Assembly: GCA_050187175.1 (NCBI GenBank) | Contig: JBFWXS010000024.1 | Span: 1-64,000 of the forward strand | Direction of reading: 5' to 3' | DNA length: 64,000 nt | From: Zeimonas sp050187175 | GTDB lineage: Bacteria > Pseudomonadota > Gammaproteobacteria > Burkholderiales > Burkholderiaceae_E | Part shown: positions 42,360-54,924 of the stretch, one piece after another | How positions within the stretch are numbered: the stretch's first letter is position 1 | How the letters are laid out: every line of letters starts with the position of its first letter | Made by a program: the position numbers and the translations under genes | Notes under the pieces: model-generated | Seen by the model: the letters and a program-made list of their open reading frames with translations, nothing else | The model's database searches: none | What the model was told of the DNA's origin: nothing

Positions 42360-42405
42360 TGGCGACGGCCGGGCCTTCCGCCCGGCCGCTCCACGACCGA
42401 GCCTC

Positions 42406-43317
42406 ATGCAAGAACCGGACTTTCCCGCTTCCGTCGATCAGCTGCTGCAGACGCTCGCTGCGCACGACTATGTCTGCGACCGGCGGCTGGCAACCGCCTT
42501 GTTTCTCGCGCTGCGTCTCGAGCGGCCGCTGTTTCTCGAAGGCGAGGCCGGCGTCGGCAAGACCGAGCTGGCCAAGACGCTCGCCGCGGCGCTGCAGGCG
42601 CCGCTGATCCGGCTGCAGTGCTACGAGGGACTCGACATCGCGCAGGCGGCCTACGAATGGAACGTGGGCCGGCAGCTGGTGTCGATCCGGCTGGCCGAGG
42701 CGCTGCACGATGCCGATCGCGGCCGGCTCGAGCAGTCGCTGTACGGCCGCGACATGCTGATCGAGCGGCCGCTGCTGGCCGCGCTCTCGTCGCCGGCGAG
42801 GCCGGTGCTGCTGATCGACGAGCTCGACCGCGCCGACGAGCCGTTCGAGGCTTTCCTGCTCGAAGTGCTGGCCGAGAACCAGATCACGATTCCGGAGCTG
42901 GGCGCGATTCGCGCCGAACGGCCGCCGTATGTGATCGTGACCTCGAATCGCACGCGCGAGATCCATGACGCGCTGAAGCGCCGCTGCCTGTATCACTGGG
43001 TCGACTTCCCCGACGCCGAGCGCGAGCTGGAGATCGTGCGCCGGCGCGTGCCCGGCGTCGATCAGCTGCTGTCGCGGCAGGTGGTCGCGTTCGTGCAGCG
43101 CATGCGCGGCGTCGACCTGTTCAAGCAGCCGGGCGTGGCCGAAACCATAGACTGGACCAATGCGCTGCTCGCGCTGGACCGCCTGCGGCTGGATCCGGAC
43201 AGCGTGCGCGACACGCTCGGCGTGCTGCTGAAGTATCAGGAAGACATCGAGCGGATGCAGGGCGGCGAGGCGCAGCGGATCGTCGACGAAGTGCGCGCGA
43301 CGATCGCCGGCGCTTGA
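42406..43317 (+). CDS. MoxR-type AAA+ ATPase (CoxD-like)
   Basis: A 303-residue AAA+ protein of the MoxR family that in cox operons helps build the active-site copper/sulfur centre. Walker A is GEAGVGKTELAK at residues 47-58, Walker B is LLIDELDRADE, and sensor 1 is VTSNRTREI. It is preceded by the medium-subunit gene and followed 4 bp later by a VWA protein gene, the usual CoxD-CoxE pair. It likely acts with it as a chaperone on the hydroxylase. Confidence 0.9.
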   Translation: MQEPDFPASVDQLLQTLAAHDYVCDRRLATALFLALRLERPLFLEGEAGVGKTELAKTLAAALQAPLIRLQCYEGLDIAQAAYEWNVGRQLVSIRLAEALHDADRGRLEQSLYGRDMLIERPLLAALSSPARPVLLIDELDRADEPFEAFLLEVLAENQITIPELGAIRAERPPYVIVTSNRTREIHDALKRRCLYHWVDFPDAERELEIVRRRVPGVDQLLSRQVVAFVQRMRGVDLFKQPGVAETIDWTNALLALDRLRLDPDSVRDTLGVLLKYQEDIERMQGGEAQRIVDEVRATIAGA

Positions 43318-43321
43318 CGCG

Positions 43322-44533
43322 ATGCCGGCGCTGCTGGCCGAGAACGTCGTCCACTTCGTGCGCGTGCTGCGCGCCGCCGGCCTGCCGGTCGGGCCCGAGC
43401 GCACGCTGACCGCATTGCGCGCGCTGACGCTGGTCGGCGTCGAGCGCCGCGACGACGTGCATGCCGCGCTCGGCAGCGTGCTGATCGACCAGCGCGAACA
43501 TCAGCCGCTGTTCGACGCGGCATTCGATGCGTTCTGGCAGGACCCGCGTACGCTGGATCGCATGCTCGCGGCGCTGCTGCCACGCATCGAAGGACGCGGC
43601 CGCGCGCCCAAGCCGCGTTCGGCGCGGCTCGACGAGGCGCTGGCCGGCAGCCGGCGGCCGCCGGCGCAGCGCGATGCCGGGCAGCCGCAGCAGGACGAGC
43701 GCATCGATCTCGAAGCGGTGATGACCTGGTCGGAGCGCGAGCGGCTGGCGGAGCGCGACTTCGATTCGATGAGCAAGGATGAATTCGTGCGCGCGCGCCG
43801 GCTCGTCGAGCGGATGAGCCTGCCGCTGCCGCCGATCACCACGCGGCGCTTCGAGGCCGCCGCGCGCGGCCGGACCGATCTGCGCGCCGCGCTGCGGCGC
43901 ATGGCGCGCGACCCCTATCTGGCTGCGCCGCCGCTGCGCCGGCGACGGCAGCGGCCGCCGCCGCTGGTCGTGCTGTGCGACGTATCGGGTTCGATGGAGC
44001 GCTACTCGCGCATGCTGCTGCACTACGCGCATGCGCTGATGCGCCGCCATCGCCGCATGCACGTGTTCACGTTCGGCACGCGGCTCACCGACATCACGCG
44101 GCAACTTCGCTTCCGCGATGTCGATGCGGCAATGGCCGCGGCGGCGCGCATCGTCAGCGACTGGAACGGCGGCACGCGCATCGGCGAGAGCCTGGCGCGC
44201 TTCAACCGCTTGTGGGCGCGCCGCGTGCTGACCGGCTCGGCCACCGTCCTGCTGATCACCGACGGGCTCGATCGCGAAGACGACGGCCGGCTGGCGCGTG
44301 AAGCGGCGCGCCTGGCCCGGTACACTCGCGAGCTGGTATGGCTCAATCCGCTGCTGCGCTTCGACGGATTCGAGCCGAAGGCGGCGGGCATCCGCGCGCT
44401 GCGGCCGCATGTCGACCGGTTCCTGCCGGTCCACAATCTGAACAGTCTCGAACAACTGGCGGCGGCGCTGGCCCGGCCGCTGCCGCGCCGCCCGCGCGGC
44501 GCTTCGCCGAAGGAGAACGATCCATGGAGATGA
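43322..44533 (+). CDS. VWA domain-containing protein (CoxE-like)
   Basis: A 403-residue protein with a C-terminal von Willebrand A domain. The MIDAS motif DVSGS is at about residues 220-224 (LCDVSGSMERYS), and a later LLITDGLD segment gives the distal acid. The N-terminal 200 residues are charged and Arg-rich, as in CoxE. It partners the preceding MoxR ATPase. It overlaps the following CoxG-like gene by 10 bp. Confidence 0.9.
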   Translation: MPALLAENVVHFVRVLRAAGLPVGPERTLTALRALTLVGVERRDDVHAALGSVLIDQREHQPLFDAAFDAFWQDPRTLDRMLAALLPRIEGRGRAPKPRSARLDEALAGSRRPPAQRDAGQPQQDERIDLEAVMTWSERERLAERDFDSMSKDEFVRARRLVERMSLPLPPITTRRFEAAARGRTDLRAALRRMARDPYLAAPPLRRRRQRPPPLVVLCDVSGSMERYSRMLLHYAHALMRRHRRMHVFTFGTRLTDITRQLRFRDVDAAMAAAARIVSDWNGGTRIGESLARFNRLWARRVLTGSATVLLITDGLDREDDGRLAREAARLARYTRELVWLNPLLRFDGFEPKAAGIRALRPHVDRFLPVHNLNSLEQLAAALARPLPRRPRGASPKENDPWR

Positions 44534-45411
44534 AAGGCAGCCAGACCGTGGCCGCGACGGTCGAGCGGACCTGGCACGGGCTGAACGATCCCGACACGCT
44601 GAAGGCCTGCATTCCGGGCTGCGAAGCGCTCGAACCGGCCGGCGAGAACAGCTGGACGGTGGTGATGAACCTGAAGATCGGCCCGGTGGGCGCGCGCTTC
44701 AAGGGCAAGCTGCTGCTGTCGAATGTGCAGGCGCCGAATTCGTACACCATCCAGTTCGAGGGGCAGGGCGGTGCCGCCGGCTTCGGCAAGGGCTCGGCTG
44801 ACGTGAAGCTGTCGCCGGCCGACGGCGGCACGCTGCTCGAATACGGCGTCAACGCGCAGATCGGCGGCCGCATCGCGCAGGTGGGCGCGCGGCTGGTCGA
44901 CGCAGCGGCGAAGAAGATGGCCGATGACTTCTTTGCGCGCTTCAACAAGGTCATCGCGGAGGGCGGCGCCGCGGCGGCTGCGCAGGCTGCGGCACCGGCC
45001 GAGCCGGCCGCGCCGAGCCGGCCGGCAGTCTCGCCGGCTCTGAGCGACGCTTCCGCGGCCGAGGCCGCTGCAGTGTCGCCTTCGCTCGACGTGGTCATGC
45101 CGCCGGCGGCTGCCGCAGCCCCCTTGATTCCGCCGGCTCCAGCCGCCCCCATGGCGCAGTCCCCGGCTGCGGCCTCGGCGGCGCCGATTTCAGCTCCAGC
45201 TCCAGCCGTGCCTCCCCAGGCCGCGCCCGCGCCCGCGCCGGCGCAGGCCGCCGCTATGCCTGCTCAGGCCGCGGCTGCACCCGCCCAGGCCGGTCCCGCA
45301 CCCGCGCCCGCGTCGGCGGCGACGCCGCCGACCAGCCGGAAACCCGCCTGGATCTGGTGGCTGTTGGCCATCATCGTGCTGTTTGTGGTCTATTGGATGC
45401 TGCGCGGTTGA
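44524..45411 (+). CDS. CoxG-like SRPBCC protein with C-terminal membrane anchor
   Basis: A 295-residue protein. Residues 1-150 form a SRPBCC/CoxG domain (MEMKGSQTVAATVERTW, then CIPGCEALE and LKIGPVGARFKGKL). A Pro/Ala-rich linker of about 120 residues follows, then a membrane helix (WIWWLLAIIVLFVVYWML) at the C-terminus. In Oligotropha CoxG anchors CO dehydrogenase to the membrane; the same role is likely here. The linker is encoded by repetitive GCC/CCG codons and may vary in length. Confidence 0.9.
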   Translation: MEMKGSQTVAATVERTWHGLNDPDTLKACIPGCEALEPAGENSWTVVMNLKIGPVGARFKGKLLLSNVQAPNSYTIQFEGQGGAAGFGKGSADVKLSPADGGTLLEYGVNAQIGGRIAQVGARLVDAAAKKMADDFFARFNKVIAEGGAAAAAQAAAPAEPAAPSRPAVSPALSDASAAEAAAVSPSLDVVMPPAAAAAPLIPPAPAAPMAQSPAAASAAPISAPAPAVPPQAAPAPAPAQAAAMPAQAAAAPAQAGPAPAPASAATPPTSRKPAWIWWLLAIIVLFVVYWMLRG

Positions 45412-45470
45412 GCGGCGCGCGGCCGGGCGCCGCGCGATGAGCCGCCGAGCCGGCGGAGGGAGTCGCCATC

Positions 45471-46466
45471 ATGGACAGTCTGGATCTTCAGGTGCTCACG
45501 CAAGCCCGCGACTGGGTACGCGAGGGCCATCGAGCATGGCTGGTGACGGTGATCGAGACCTGGGGCTCGGCGCCGCGGCCGCCGGGGGCGCTGCTGGTGC
45601 TGCGCGACGACGGGCTGGTGATCGGCTCGGTGTCCGGCGGCTGCGTCGAGGACGATCTGATCGACCGGATCCGCCGCGGCGAGCGGGTCGCGCGCCCGTC
45701 GCTGGTCATGTACGGCGTCAGCCGCGAGGAGGCGGCGCGCTTCGGATTGCCGTGCGGCGGCACGCTGAAGCTGGTGCAGGAGCCGCTAGTCGACATCGAC
45801 TGGATCGACGAGGTGCTGGCGCGCTGCGCGCGGCATGAGCTGGTGGCGCGGGTTCTGGACGTCGACACCGGCGAGCAGCGGCTGGAGCCGGCGACGCGCA
45901 GCGACGCCTTTTCCTGGGATGGCCGGGTCGTGCGCCATGTGCACGGGCCGCGCTGGCGGATGCTGATCATCGGCGCCGGGCAGCTGTCGCGCGTGCTGGC
46001 CGAAATGGCGCTGGCGCTCGATTTCGAGATCATCTGCTGCGATCCGCGCGAGGAATACCACCTGACCTGGGACGTGCCGAACACCGGCTTCACGCGCGAG
46101 ATGCCCGACGATGCGGTGCTGGCGCTGCAGCTGGATGCGCACAGCGCCGTGGTGGCGGTGACGCACGATCCCAAGCTGGACGACCTGGCGCTGCTGGAAG
46201 CGCTGAAGTCGCCGGCCTTCTACGTCGGCGCGCTCGGCTCGCGCGCGAACAATGCCAAGCGCCGCGAGCGGCTGGCGATGTTCGACCTGAGCCAGGCCGA
46301 GATCGAGCGGCTGCACGGGCCGATCGGCCTGGACATTGGCAGCCGCACGCCGGCCGAGATCGCGGTGTCCATCCTCGCCGAAGTGGTGTCGGTGAAGAAC
46401 GGTGTCGCGCTGCGTCAGAAGAAGCCGGACGCGCAGGCGGCCGGCGGCGGCGTCTGCGCGGTCTGA
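45471..46466 (+). CDS. XdhC/CoxF family Moco maturation protein
   Basis: A 331-residue protein with an N-terminal XdhC domain (GSVSGGCVEDDLIDRI around residues 50-65 and GLPCGGTLKLV around 92-102) and a C-terminal Rossmann-type domain (LIIGAGQLSRVLAEMA, then YVGALGSRANNAKRRERL). It binds Moco and promotes sulfuration and insertion into molybdenum hydroxylases. GGAGGGAG precedes the ATG. Last gene of the hydroxylase operon; the Moco synthesis genes lie 8 kb upstream. Confidence 0.92.
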   Translation: MDSLDLQVLTQARDWVREGHRAWLVTVIETWGSAPRPPGALLVLRDDGLVIGSVSGGCVEDDLIDRIRRGERVARPSLVMYGVSREEAARFGLPCGGTLKLVQEPLVDIDWIDEVLARCARHELVARVLDVDTGEQRLEPATRSDAFSWDGRVVRHVHGPRWRMLIIGAGQLSRVLAEMALALDFEIICCDPREEYHLTWDVPNTGFTREMPDDAVLALQLDAHSAVVAVTHDPKLDDLALLEALKSPAFYVGALGSRANNAKRRERLAMFDLSQAEIERLHGPIGLDIGSRTPAEIAVSILAEVVSVKNGVALRQKKPDAQAAGGGVCAV

Positions 46467-46606
46467 GCGGGGGCTAGCCTGCCGCGTCGCCCGCTCGGCA
46501 CGGCCCAGCTCGGCGCCGCAGCCGATGCGGCCCAGCCGACGCTGGCTGGCCTGAGGCGGCCCGGCCGATGCGGCTTGACGCGGCCCGGCGCGGCGCAGCG
46601 CGGCCC

Positions 46607-46644
46607 GGCCCCGGCCCCGGCCCCGGCCCGGCCCGGCCCGGCCC
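46607..46644. repeat. GGCCCC/GGCCC tandem array, G-quadruplex-prone
   Basis: Three GGCCCC units (46607-46624) are followed by four GGCCC units (46625-46644). On the minus strand this gives seven runs of three or four G separated by CC. It lies 60 bp before the clpB promoter. Confidence 0.85.
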
Positions 46645-46703
46645 GAACACAGCCGGACCGCGCCCGAAGCACCTGCTGCCATGGCGATTTCATCCTCGCC
46701 ACC

Positions 46704-46731
46704 CTTGAAATCGCCGCAACAGACCCTACTT
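46704..46731 (+). promoter_or_regulatory. Sigma-32 (RpoH) heat-shock promoter of clpB
   Basis: CTTGAAA (46704-46710), a 13-bp spacer and CCCTACTT (46724-46731) match the RpoH consensus CTTGAAA - 11 to 15 bp - CCCCATNT with few mismatches. A heat-shock promoter is expected before clpB. Confidence 0.75.
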
Positions 46732-46795
46732 CGATGTCGAACACGCGGCACCCGCGGCGCTCGCGGTCCGCAATCAAGGCATTCAGGGGGATCCG

Positions 46796-49411
<2,616 letters not shown>

Positions 49412-49430
49412 GCCGTCGCGCATCCGGACG

Positions 49431-49470
49431 GGGCCGGCATGCCGAGGGGCGGCCGGCCCTGTATCGTTTT
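49431..49470 (+). terminator. Candidate terminator of clpB
   Basis: GGGCCGGC (49431-49438) pairs with GCCGGCCC (49452-49459) across a 13-nt loop, and TTTT lies at 49467-49470 after TGTATCG. The gap between stem and T-run makes it imperfect. Confidence 0.4.
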
Positions 49471-49472
49471 AT

Positions 49473-49514
49473 CGCCGCTCGCCGCTCGCCGCTCGCCGCT
49501 CGCCGCTCGCCGCT
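49473..49514. repeat. Six 7-bp tandem repeats (CGCCGCT)
   Basis: Six exact CGCCGCT units in the clpB to hydrolase spacer. The unit is not a multiple of three, and the array lies about 109 bp before the hydrolase start. Copy-number change could alter promoter spacing but not a reading frame here. Confidence 0.92.
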
Positions 49515-49622
49515 CGCTGGCCTGCGGGTTTTCCGCCGGATGATCGCCCGGCGTCAGCGGCGCTAGCATCATCGACCAGCGTGGGGCCGCGGTCGGCAGC
49601 CCGCGACGAACCGGAGAATGCG

Positions 49623-50435
49623 ATGACAGCCGTGCGCATCGGGGCTTTTCTGTCGGCCTGCGCGTTCGCGCTGGCCGCCCATGCCGCCCAAGCCGCGGAT
49701 CAGCAGGTGCGTTTTCCGTGGCAGCCGGGCTGGCTGAAGTCCTACGACAGCCGCTCGCTCAGCGGCGAGCTCACCGGCCATCTGTTCCGGCCCGCCGCGG
49801 ACGGGCGGCGTCCGTTCATCGTGTTCCTGCACGGCTGCAACGGGCTCAGCCTGCGCAACGTGCGTCCGTGGGTCGATTTCTTCGTGCGCGAGGGCGTGGG
49901 CGTGCTGATGGTCGACAGCCTGACGCCGCGCGAGCGCGCCGAAGCATGCGGCGATCTTCGCGAACCGTGGGCCCGCCGCCGCGCCGATGACGCGACCTCG
50001 GCCTTGAGCTGGCTGGCATCGCAGCCGTATGCCGATCCGCAGCGCATTGCGCTGATGGGCCAGTCGCAGGGCGCCAGCGCGCTGCTGCTGGCCTTGCATG
50101 AAGGCAATCGCGGCGGCGCCGGCTTTGTCGGCGGCATCGCGATGTATCCGGGCTGCGAGCCCGCGAGCCGGGCACACGTGAAGCTGGCCAGGCCGGTGCT
50201 GCTGATGATAGGCGATGCCGACAACTGGACGCCGCCGGCGGCTTGCGAAACCTTCAAGGCAGGGCAGCACGGGCGCCTGGAGATGATCGTCTACCCGGGC
50301 GCGCTGCACGCGTTCGACTATCCGATCCGCGAGATGCTGGTGCAGGGCGGCAAGTACCGGATAGGCGAGAATCCGGCGGCGCGGGCCGACGCGCAGCGGC
50401 GCGTCAAGGCCTTCATCGACGAGCGGCTCAGATAG
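49623..50435 (+). CDS. Secreted dienelactone-hydrolase-like alpha/beta hydrolase
   Basis: A 270-residue protein with a signal peptide (MTAVRIGAFLSACAFALAAH, cut near AQA). The oxyanion region is VFLHGCNGLS, the nucleophile S148 is in GQSQGAS, the acid is in IGDADNWTPP and the His in ALHAFD near the C-terminus. Two Cys residues (YPGCEP and AACETF) flank the acid region and could form a disulfide, which fits export. GGAG precedes ATG 49623. The family is the dienelactone hydrolase group; the substrate is unknown. Its stop lies 9 bp from the convergent rho stop. Confidence 0.82.
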   Translation: MTAVRIGAFLSACAFALAAHAAQAADQQVRFPWQPGWLKSYDSRSLSGELTGHLFRPAADGRRPFIVFLHGCNGLSLRNVRPWVDFFVREGVGVLMVDSLTPRERAEACGDLREPWARRRADDATSALSWLASQPYADPQRIALMGQSQGASALLLALHEGNRGGAGFVGGIAMYPGCEPASRAHVKLARPVLLMIGDADNWTPPAACETFKAGQHGRLEMIVYPGALHAFDYPIREMLVQGGKYRIGENPAARADAQRRVKAFIDERLR

Positions 50436-50444
50436 CAGGCAGGC

Positions 50445-51707
<1,263 letters not shown>

Positions 51708-51942
51708 CGACGGTGTCTCCCCGGGGGGAACTCGTTACAGAGGACGAATGGAATGGATGAAGACGGCTGGCTGGCCGCGGCGTGATCGGATCGGGGTGCG
51801 GGCCGGTAAGGCCCTTGGAGTCGCGATACCCGTGAGACGATACCCGTGGGCGGCGAGGGGATATGACGGCGATCTGCTGATCGGTCTTCCCGGTTCCCGC
51901 CTCGGCCTGGGCCGTTTACGTACCGGAGCGCTGCGCGCGATC

Positions 51943-51978
51943 GTGGAAAACCAGCCGCGCGAGCCTTCGAGCGGCTGG
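51943..51978 (-). terminator. Rho-independent terminator of trxA
   Basis: On the minus strand CCAGCCGC (51971-51978) pairs with GCGGCTGG (51951-51958), followed by TTTTCCAC (51943-51950). It begins 15 bp after the trxA stop. Confidence 0.72.
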
Positions 51979-51992
51979 AAGCTTACAACGAA

Positions 51993-52313
51993 TCAGAGAT
52001 GGCTGTCCAGAAAAAGCGTCAACTGCGATTTCGACAGCGCGCCGACCTTGGTGGCGACCAGGGCACCGTTCTTGAACAGCATCAGCGTCGGAATGCCGCG
52101 GATGCCGTACTTGGCCGGCGTGGCGGGGTTGTCGTCGACGTTGAGCTTGACGACCGACAGCCGGCCGTCATAGTCGCGCGACACCTCGTCCAGGATGGGC
52201 GCGATCATCTTGCAGGGGCCGCACCATTCGGCCCAGTAGTCGACCAATACGGGGGAATCGGATTTGAGGACGTCCTGTTCGAAGGCGGTGTCGGTTACGT
52301 GTTTGACGGTCAT
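51993..52313 (-). CDS. trxA: Thioredoxin
   Basis: A 106-residue thioredoxin reducing protein disulfides in the cytosol. The active site is WC31GPC34K in LVDYWAEWCGPCK, and the cis-Pro segment is RGIPTLMLFKNG. The start at ATG 52313 has GGAG 7 bp upstream; the frame is open further, but the extra residues are low complexity. Located between rho and the divergent SRP RNA gene. Confidence 0.97.
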   Translation of the reverse strand: MTVKHVTDTAFEQDVLKSDSPVLVDYWAEWCGPCKMIAPILDEVSRDYDGRLSVVKLNVDDNPATPAKYGIRGIPTLMLFKNGALVATKVGALSKSQLTLFLDSHL

Positions 52314-52437
52314 GCTGACTCCGGAATGGGCCTGCGCCCGCCGCCGCGCCGGCGCACCGGAACGGGGACGGGCAGGATCAGCCGGCAAACATAGCACGAC
52401 CGGCCCCGGGCTGCCGAGCACCCGTCCGGCGACTGAT

Positions 52438-52443
52438 AGAATC
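52438..52443 (+). promoter_or_regulatory. -10 box of the SRP RNA gene
   Basis: TAGAAT at 52438-52443 lies 6 bp before the predicted 5' end of the RNA at 52449, the expected distance. No strong -35 is seen. Confidence 0.5.
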
Positions 52444-52448
52444 GTCGC

Positions 52449-52546
52449 GGGCGGGCCTCCCCGCAGCGCGGCGTGGTCAACCTGGTCAGGTCCGGAAGGA
52501 AGCAGCCACAGCCATTCCCCGCGCGTGCCGGGGTTCCGGCTCGCCC
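52449..52546 (+). ncRNA. ffs: Signal recognition particle 4.5S RNA
   Basis: About 98 nt. It carries the universally conserved SRP core GGTCAGGTCCGGAAGGAAGC (52484-52503), which holds the GGAA tetraloop and the symmetric and asymmetric loops bound by Ffh. The 5' GGGCGGGCC and 3' GGCTCGCCC ends pair to close the hairpin. It targets nascent membrane proteins with Ffh. Located just before dnaX, as in many proteobacteria. Confidence 0.95.
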
Positions 52547-52625
52547 ACCCATTGCTTCGCCGGGGCGGTCATTCCGCACCCCGCGGATTCGCCCCGCTGA
52601 GCCGCTAGCGCCACTCATCGCCGAC

Positions 52626-54908
52626 ATGACGCACCAGGTGCTTGCCCGCAAATGGCGGCCGCGCGACTTCCAGTCGCTGGTCGGCCAGGATCACGTGGTG
52701 CGCGCGCTGTCGCACGCACTGGCCACGCAGCGCCTGCACCACGCGTATCTGTTCACGGGCACGCGCGGCGTCGGCAAGACCACGATCGCGCGCATCCTGG
52801 CCAAGGCGCTGAACTGCGAGGCCGGCGTCAGCGCGCAGCCCTGCGGCACGTGCCGCGCCTGCACCGAGATCGACGGCGGCCGCTTCGTCGACTACATCGA
52901 GCTGGACGCGGCCTCGAACCGCGGCGTCGACGAAATGACGCAGCTGCTCGAGAACGCCGTCTACGCGCCCACCGCGGGCCGCTACAAGGTGTACGTCATC
53001 GACGAGGTCCACATGCTGTCCACGCACGCGTTCAACGCGATGCTGAAGACGCTTGAGGAGCCGCCGCCGCACGTCATGTTCGTGCTGGCCACCACCGATC
53101 CGCAGCGCGTGCCGGTCACCGTGCTGTCGCGCTGTCTGCAGTTCAATCTGAAGAACATGCCGCCGCAGGCGGTGGCCGCCCATCTGGCGCAGGTGCTGCA
53201 GGCCGAGAGCATCGCATTCGATCCCGGCGCGCTCGATCGCATCGGCCGCTCGGCGGCGGGCAGTATGCGCGATGCGCTGTCGCTGCTCGACCAGGCAATC
53301 GCATTCGGCGGCGGCGAAGTGCGCGAGCCGGCGGTGCGCGAGATGCTCGGCGTCGTCGACGGCGCCTGGCTGCTGCGCATCCTGCAGGCGCTGCACGAGG
53401 GCGACGGCCGCGCGCTGGTGGCGCTGGCCGACGAGATGCTGGCCGGCAACGCGCCGTTCGAGCGCACGCTGATCGATCTGGCCGCGCTGCTGCAGCGGGT
53501 CGCGCTGGCGCAGGTCGGCGCCACGTCCGAGGCCGATGACGCGCAGGCGGTGCAGGCGCTGGCCGAGTCCATCGCGGCCGAGGATCTGCAGGTCTACTAC
53601 CAGATCGCGATCCACGGCGCGCGCGATCTGTCGCTGGCGCCCGATCCGCATACGGGTTTCACGATGACGCTGCTGCGGCTGCTGGCCTTCCGCCCGGACG
53701 GGACGGCACCGGCCGCGCCGGTACCGCCGGCCGGCGGCGCGCGCACGGCCAAGCTGGCGGTCGGTTCGGCGGCGACGGCGTCGGTGCCGGCAGGCTCCGC
53801 GCCGGCGACGCTGCGGCCGCCAATGCCGGGCCGCATGGCGCCGCCTGCAGCGGCGCCGGTGGTGGGGACCGCGGCCGCGTCGCCGTCGATCGTATCGCCG
53901 CCCGTCGCGCCCTCGTCCGTCGCGTCATCGTCCGTGGCGTCATCATCCGTCGCGTCATCATCCGTCGCGTCATCGTCCGTGGCGCCATCGTCCGTCACGT
54001 CATCGTCCGTGGCCTCGCCGGCTGCATCGACTGCCTCCCGTCCCGGCGCTGCGCCGTCGGCCCGCCCAGCGCCGCGCAGCGGCGCCAGCCGGGCAATGGA
54101 GCTGCTGGCCAATCGCAGCGCCGGCCGCGCGGCGCCCGAGGCGCAGGCCTCGGCAGAGTCAGCGGCCTCAGCCTCAGCCTCAGCCTCGGTGCGGGCGCCG
54201 GCATCGGCACCCGCACGCGCGGAGCCCGCCGCGCCGGCTGCCCAGACGGCTGCCCAGACGGCCGCCCCGACGGCACCGACAGGCCGCGATGCTCGCGGCG
54301 CCACGGCGCAGGAAGCGCCGCCGTGGGAAGATATTCCCCCTGAAGATCTGGACGGGCCGGCAGCGGGCCCGGCGCAGGCGGCCGCGGCACCGGGAGCGGT
54401 AAGCGGTGCGTCCGGCACCGCGGCCGCTGCCTCGGCAGGCGCCCGGTCGGGCGCCTCGACAGGCAGCATGCCAGCCGCCGCGTCGGCCACCGCCGCCGAG
54501 GCCATCGTCGGCTTCGACGGCGACTGGGCGAGTCTGGCCGAACGGATCGCGGTGAACGGATTCGTCCGGCAATTCATGCAGCAGAGCGAGCTGCTGGCTG
54601 TTGACGGGACGCTGTTCCGGCTGCGCGTCCCGATCCGGCCGATGGCGGATCCGGCGACCGTCAACCGCGTGCGCGAGGCGCTGTCGGCGCACTTCGGAGC
54701 GCCGGTGCGGATCGAGGTCGAGGTCGGCGCCGTGCAGGGCCCGACCGCGGCCGGCGTCGCGGCGCAGCGGCGCGCCGAGCGGCAGGCGCAGGCGCAGGCG
54801 GCGCTCGAGGCCGATCCGTTCGTGCGTACGCTGCTCGACGAGTTCGACGGCGCTATCGTGCCGGGCTCTGTGCGGCCGCTGGCGGGACAGGATGCCGAAA
54901 GGCGATGA
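52626..54908 (+). CDS. dnaX: DNA polymerase III subunits gamma and tau
   Basis: A 760-residue clamp-loader subunit. It starts MTHQVLARKWRPRDFQSLVGQDHV. Walker A is GTRGVGKTTIAR, a zinc-binding Cys set is CEAGVSAQPCGTCRAC, and Walker B with sensor is VIDEVHMLSTHAFNAMLKTLEEPP. Domains I-III end near residue 370. Residues about 373-620 are an Ala/Ser/Pro-rich linker with a 15-bp repeat array. The C-terminal part (FDGDWASLAERI to the end) is the tau-specific polymerase-binding domain. ATG 52626 is chosen because the motif starts immediately. No A-rich slippery site is seen, so a frameshift-made gamma is not predicted. Confidence 0.96.
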   Translation: MTHQVLARKWRPRDFQSLVGQDHVVRALSHALATQRLHHAYLFTGTRGVGKTTIARILAKALNCEAGVSAQPCGTCRACTEIDGGRFVDYIELDAASNRGVDEMTQLLENAVYAPTAGRYKVYVIDEVHMLSTHAFNAMLKTLEEPPPHVMFVLATTDPQRVPVTVLSRCLQFNLKNMPPQAVAAHLAQVLQAESIAFDPGALDRIGRSAAGSMRDALSLLDQAIAFGGGEVREPAVREMLGVVDGAWLLRILQALHEGDGRALVALADEMLAGNAPFERTLIDLAALLQRVALAQVGATSEADDAQAVQALAESIAAEDLQVYYQIAIHGARDLSLAPDPHTGFTMTLLRLLAFRPDGTAPAAPVPPAGGARTAKLAVGSAATASVPAGSAPATLRPPMPGRMAPPAAAPVVGTAAASPSIVSPPVAPSSVASSSVASSSVASSSVASSSVAPSSVTSSSVASPAASTASRPGAAPSARPAPRSGASRAMELLANRSAGRAAPEAQASAESAASASASASVRAPASAPARAEPAAPAAQTAAQTAAPTAPTGRDARGATAQEAPPWEDIPPEDLDGPAAGPAQAAAAPGAVSGASGTAAAASAGARSGASTGSMPAAASATAAEAIVGFDGDWASLAERIAVNGFVRQFMQQSELLAVDGTLFRLRVPIRPMADPATVNRVREALSAHFGAPVRIEVEVGAVQGPTAAGVAAQRRAERQAQAQAALEADPFVRTLLDEFDGAIVPGSVRPLAGQDAERR
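53904..54008 (+). repeat. Seven 15-bp tandem repeats inside dnaX
   Basis: Seven 15-bp units, for example GTCGCGTCATCGTCC, in frame, encoding Val-Ala-Ser-Ser-Ser and variants (VAPSS, VTSSS). They lie at residues 427-461 in the linker between the clamp-loader and tau domains. Unit-to-unit differences are mainly third-position changes. Confidence 0.93.
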
Positions 54909-54924
54909 ACGCAAGGAGAGGGTG

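Larger units (their letters stand above)
46467..46795 (+). other. Upstream region of clpB: GC-repeats, heat-shock promoter and leader
   Basis: No gene is seen in these 329 bp. The first half is G/C-only sequence with many CGGCCC units, including the tight array at 46607-46644. The second half contains a sigma-32-type promoter (46704-46731) and an AGGGGGATCCG ribosome-binding region just before ATG 46796. Confidence 0.65.

Noticed and set aside
52626..54908. Programmed frameshift in dnaX producing gamma
   Set aside because: No A-rich slippery heptamer with a downstream hairpin was seen in the relevant region.
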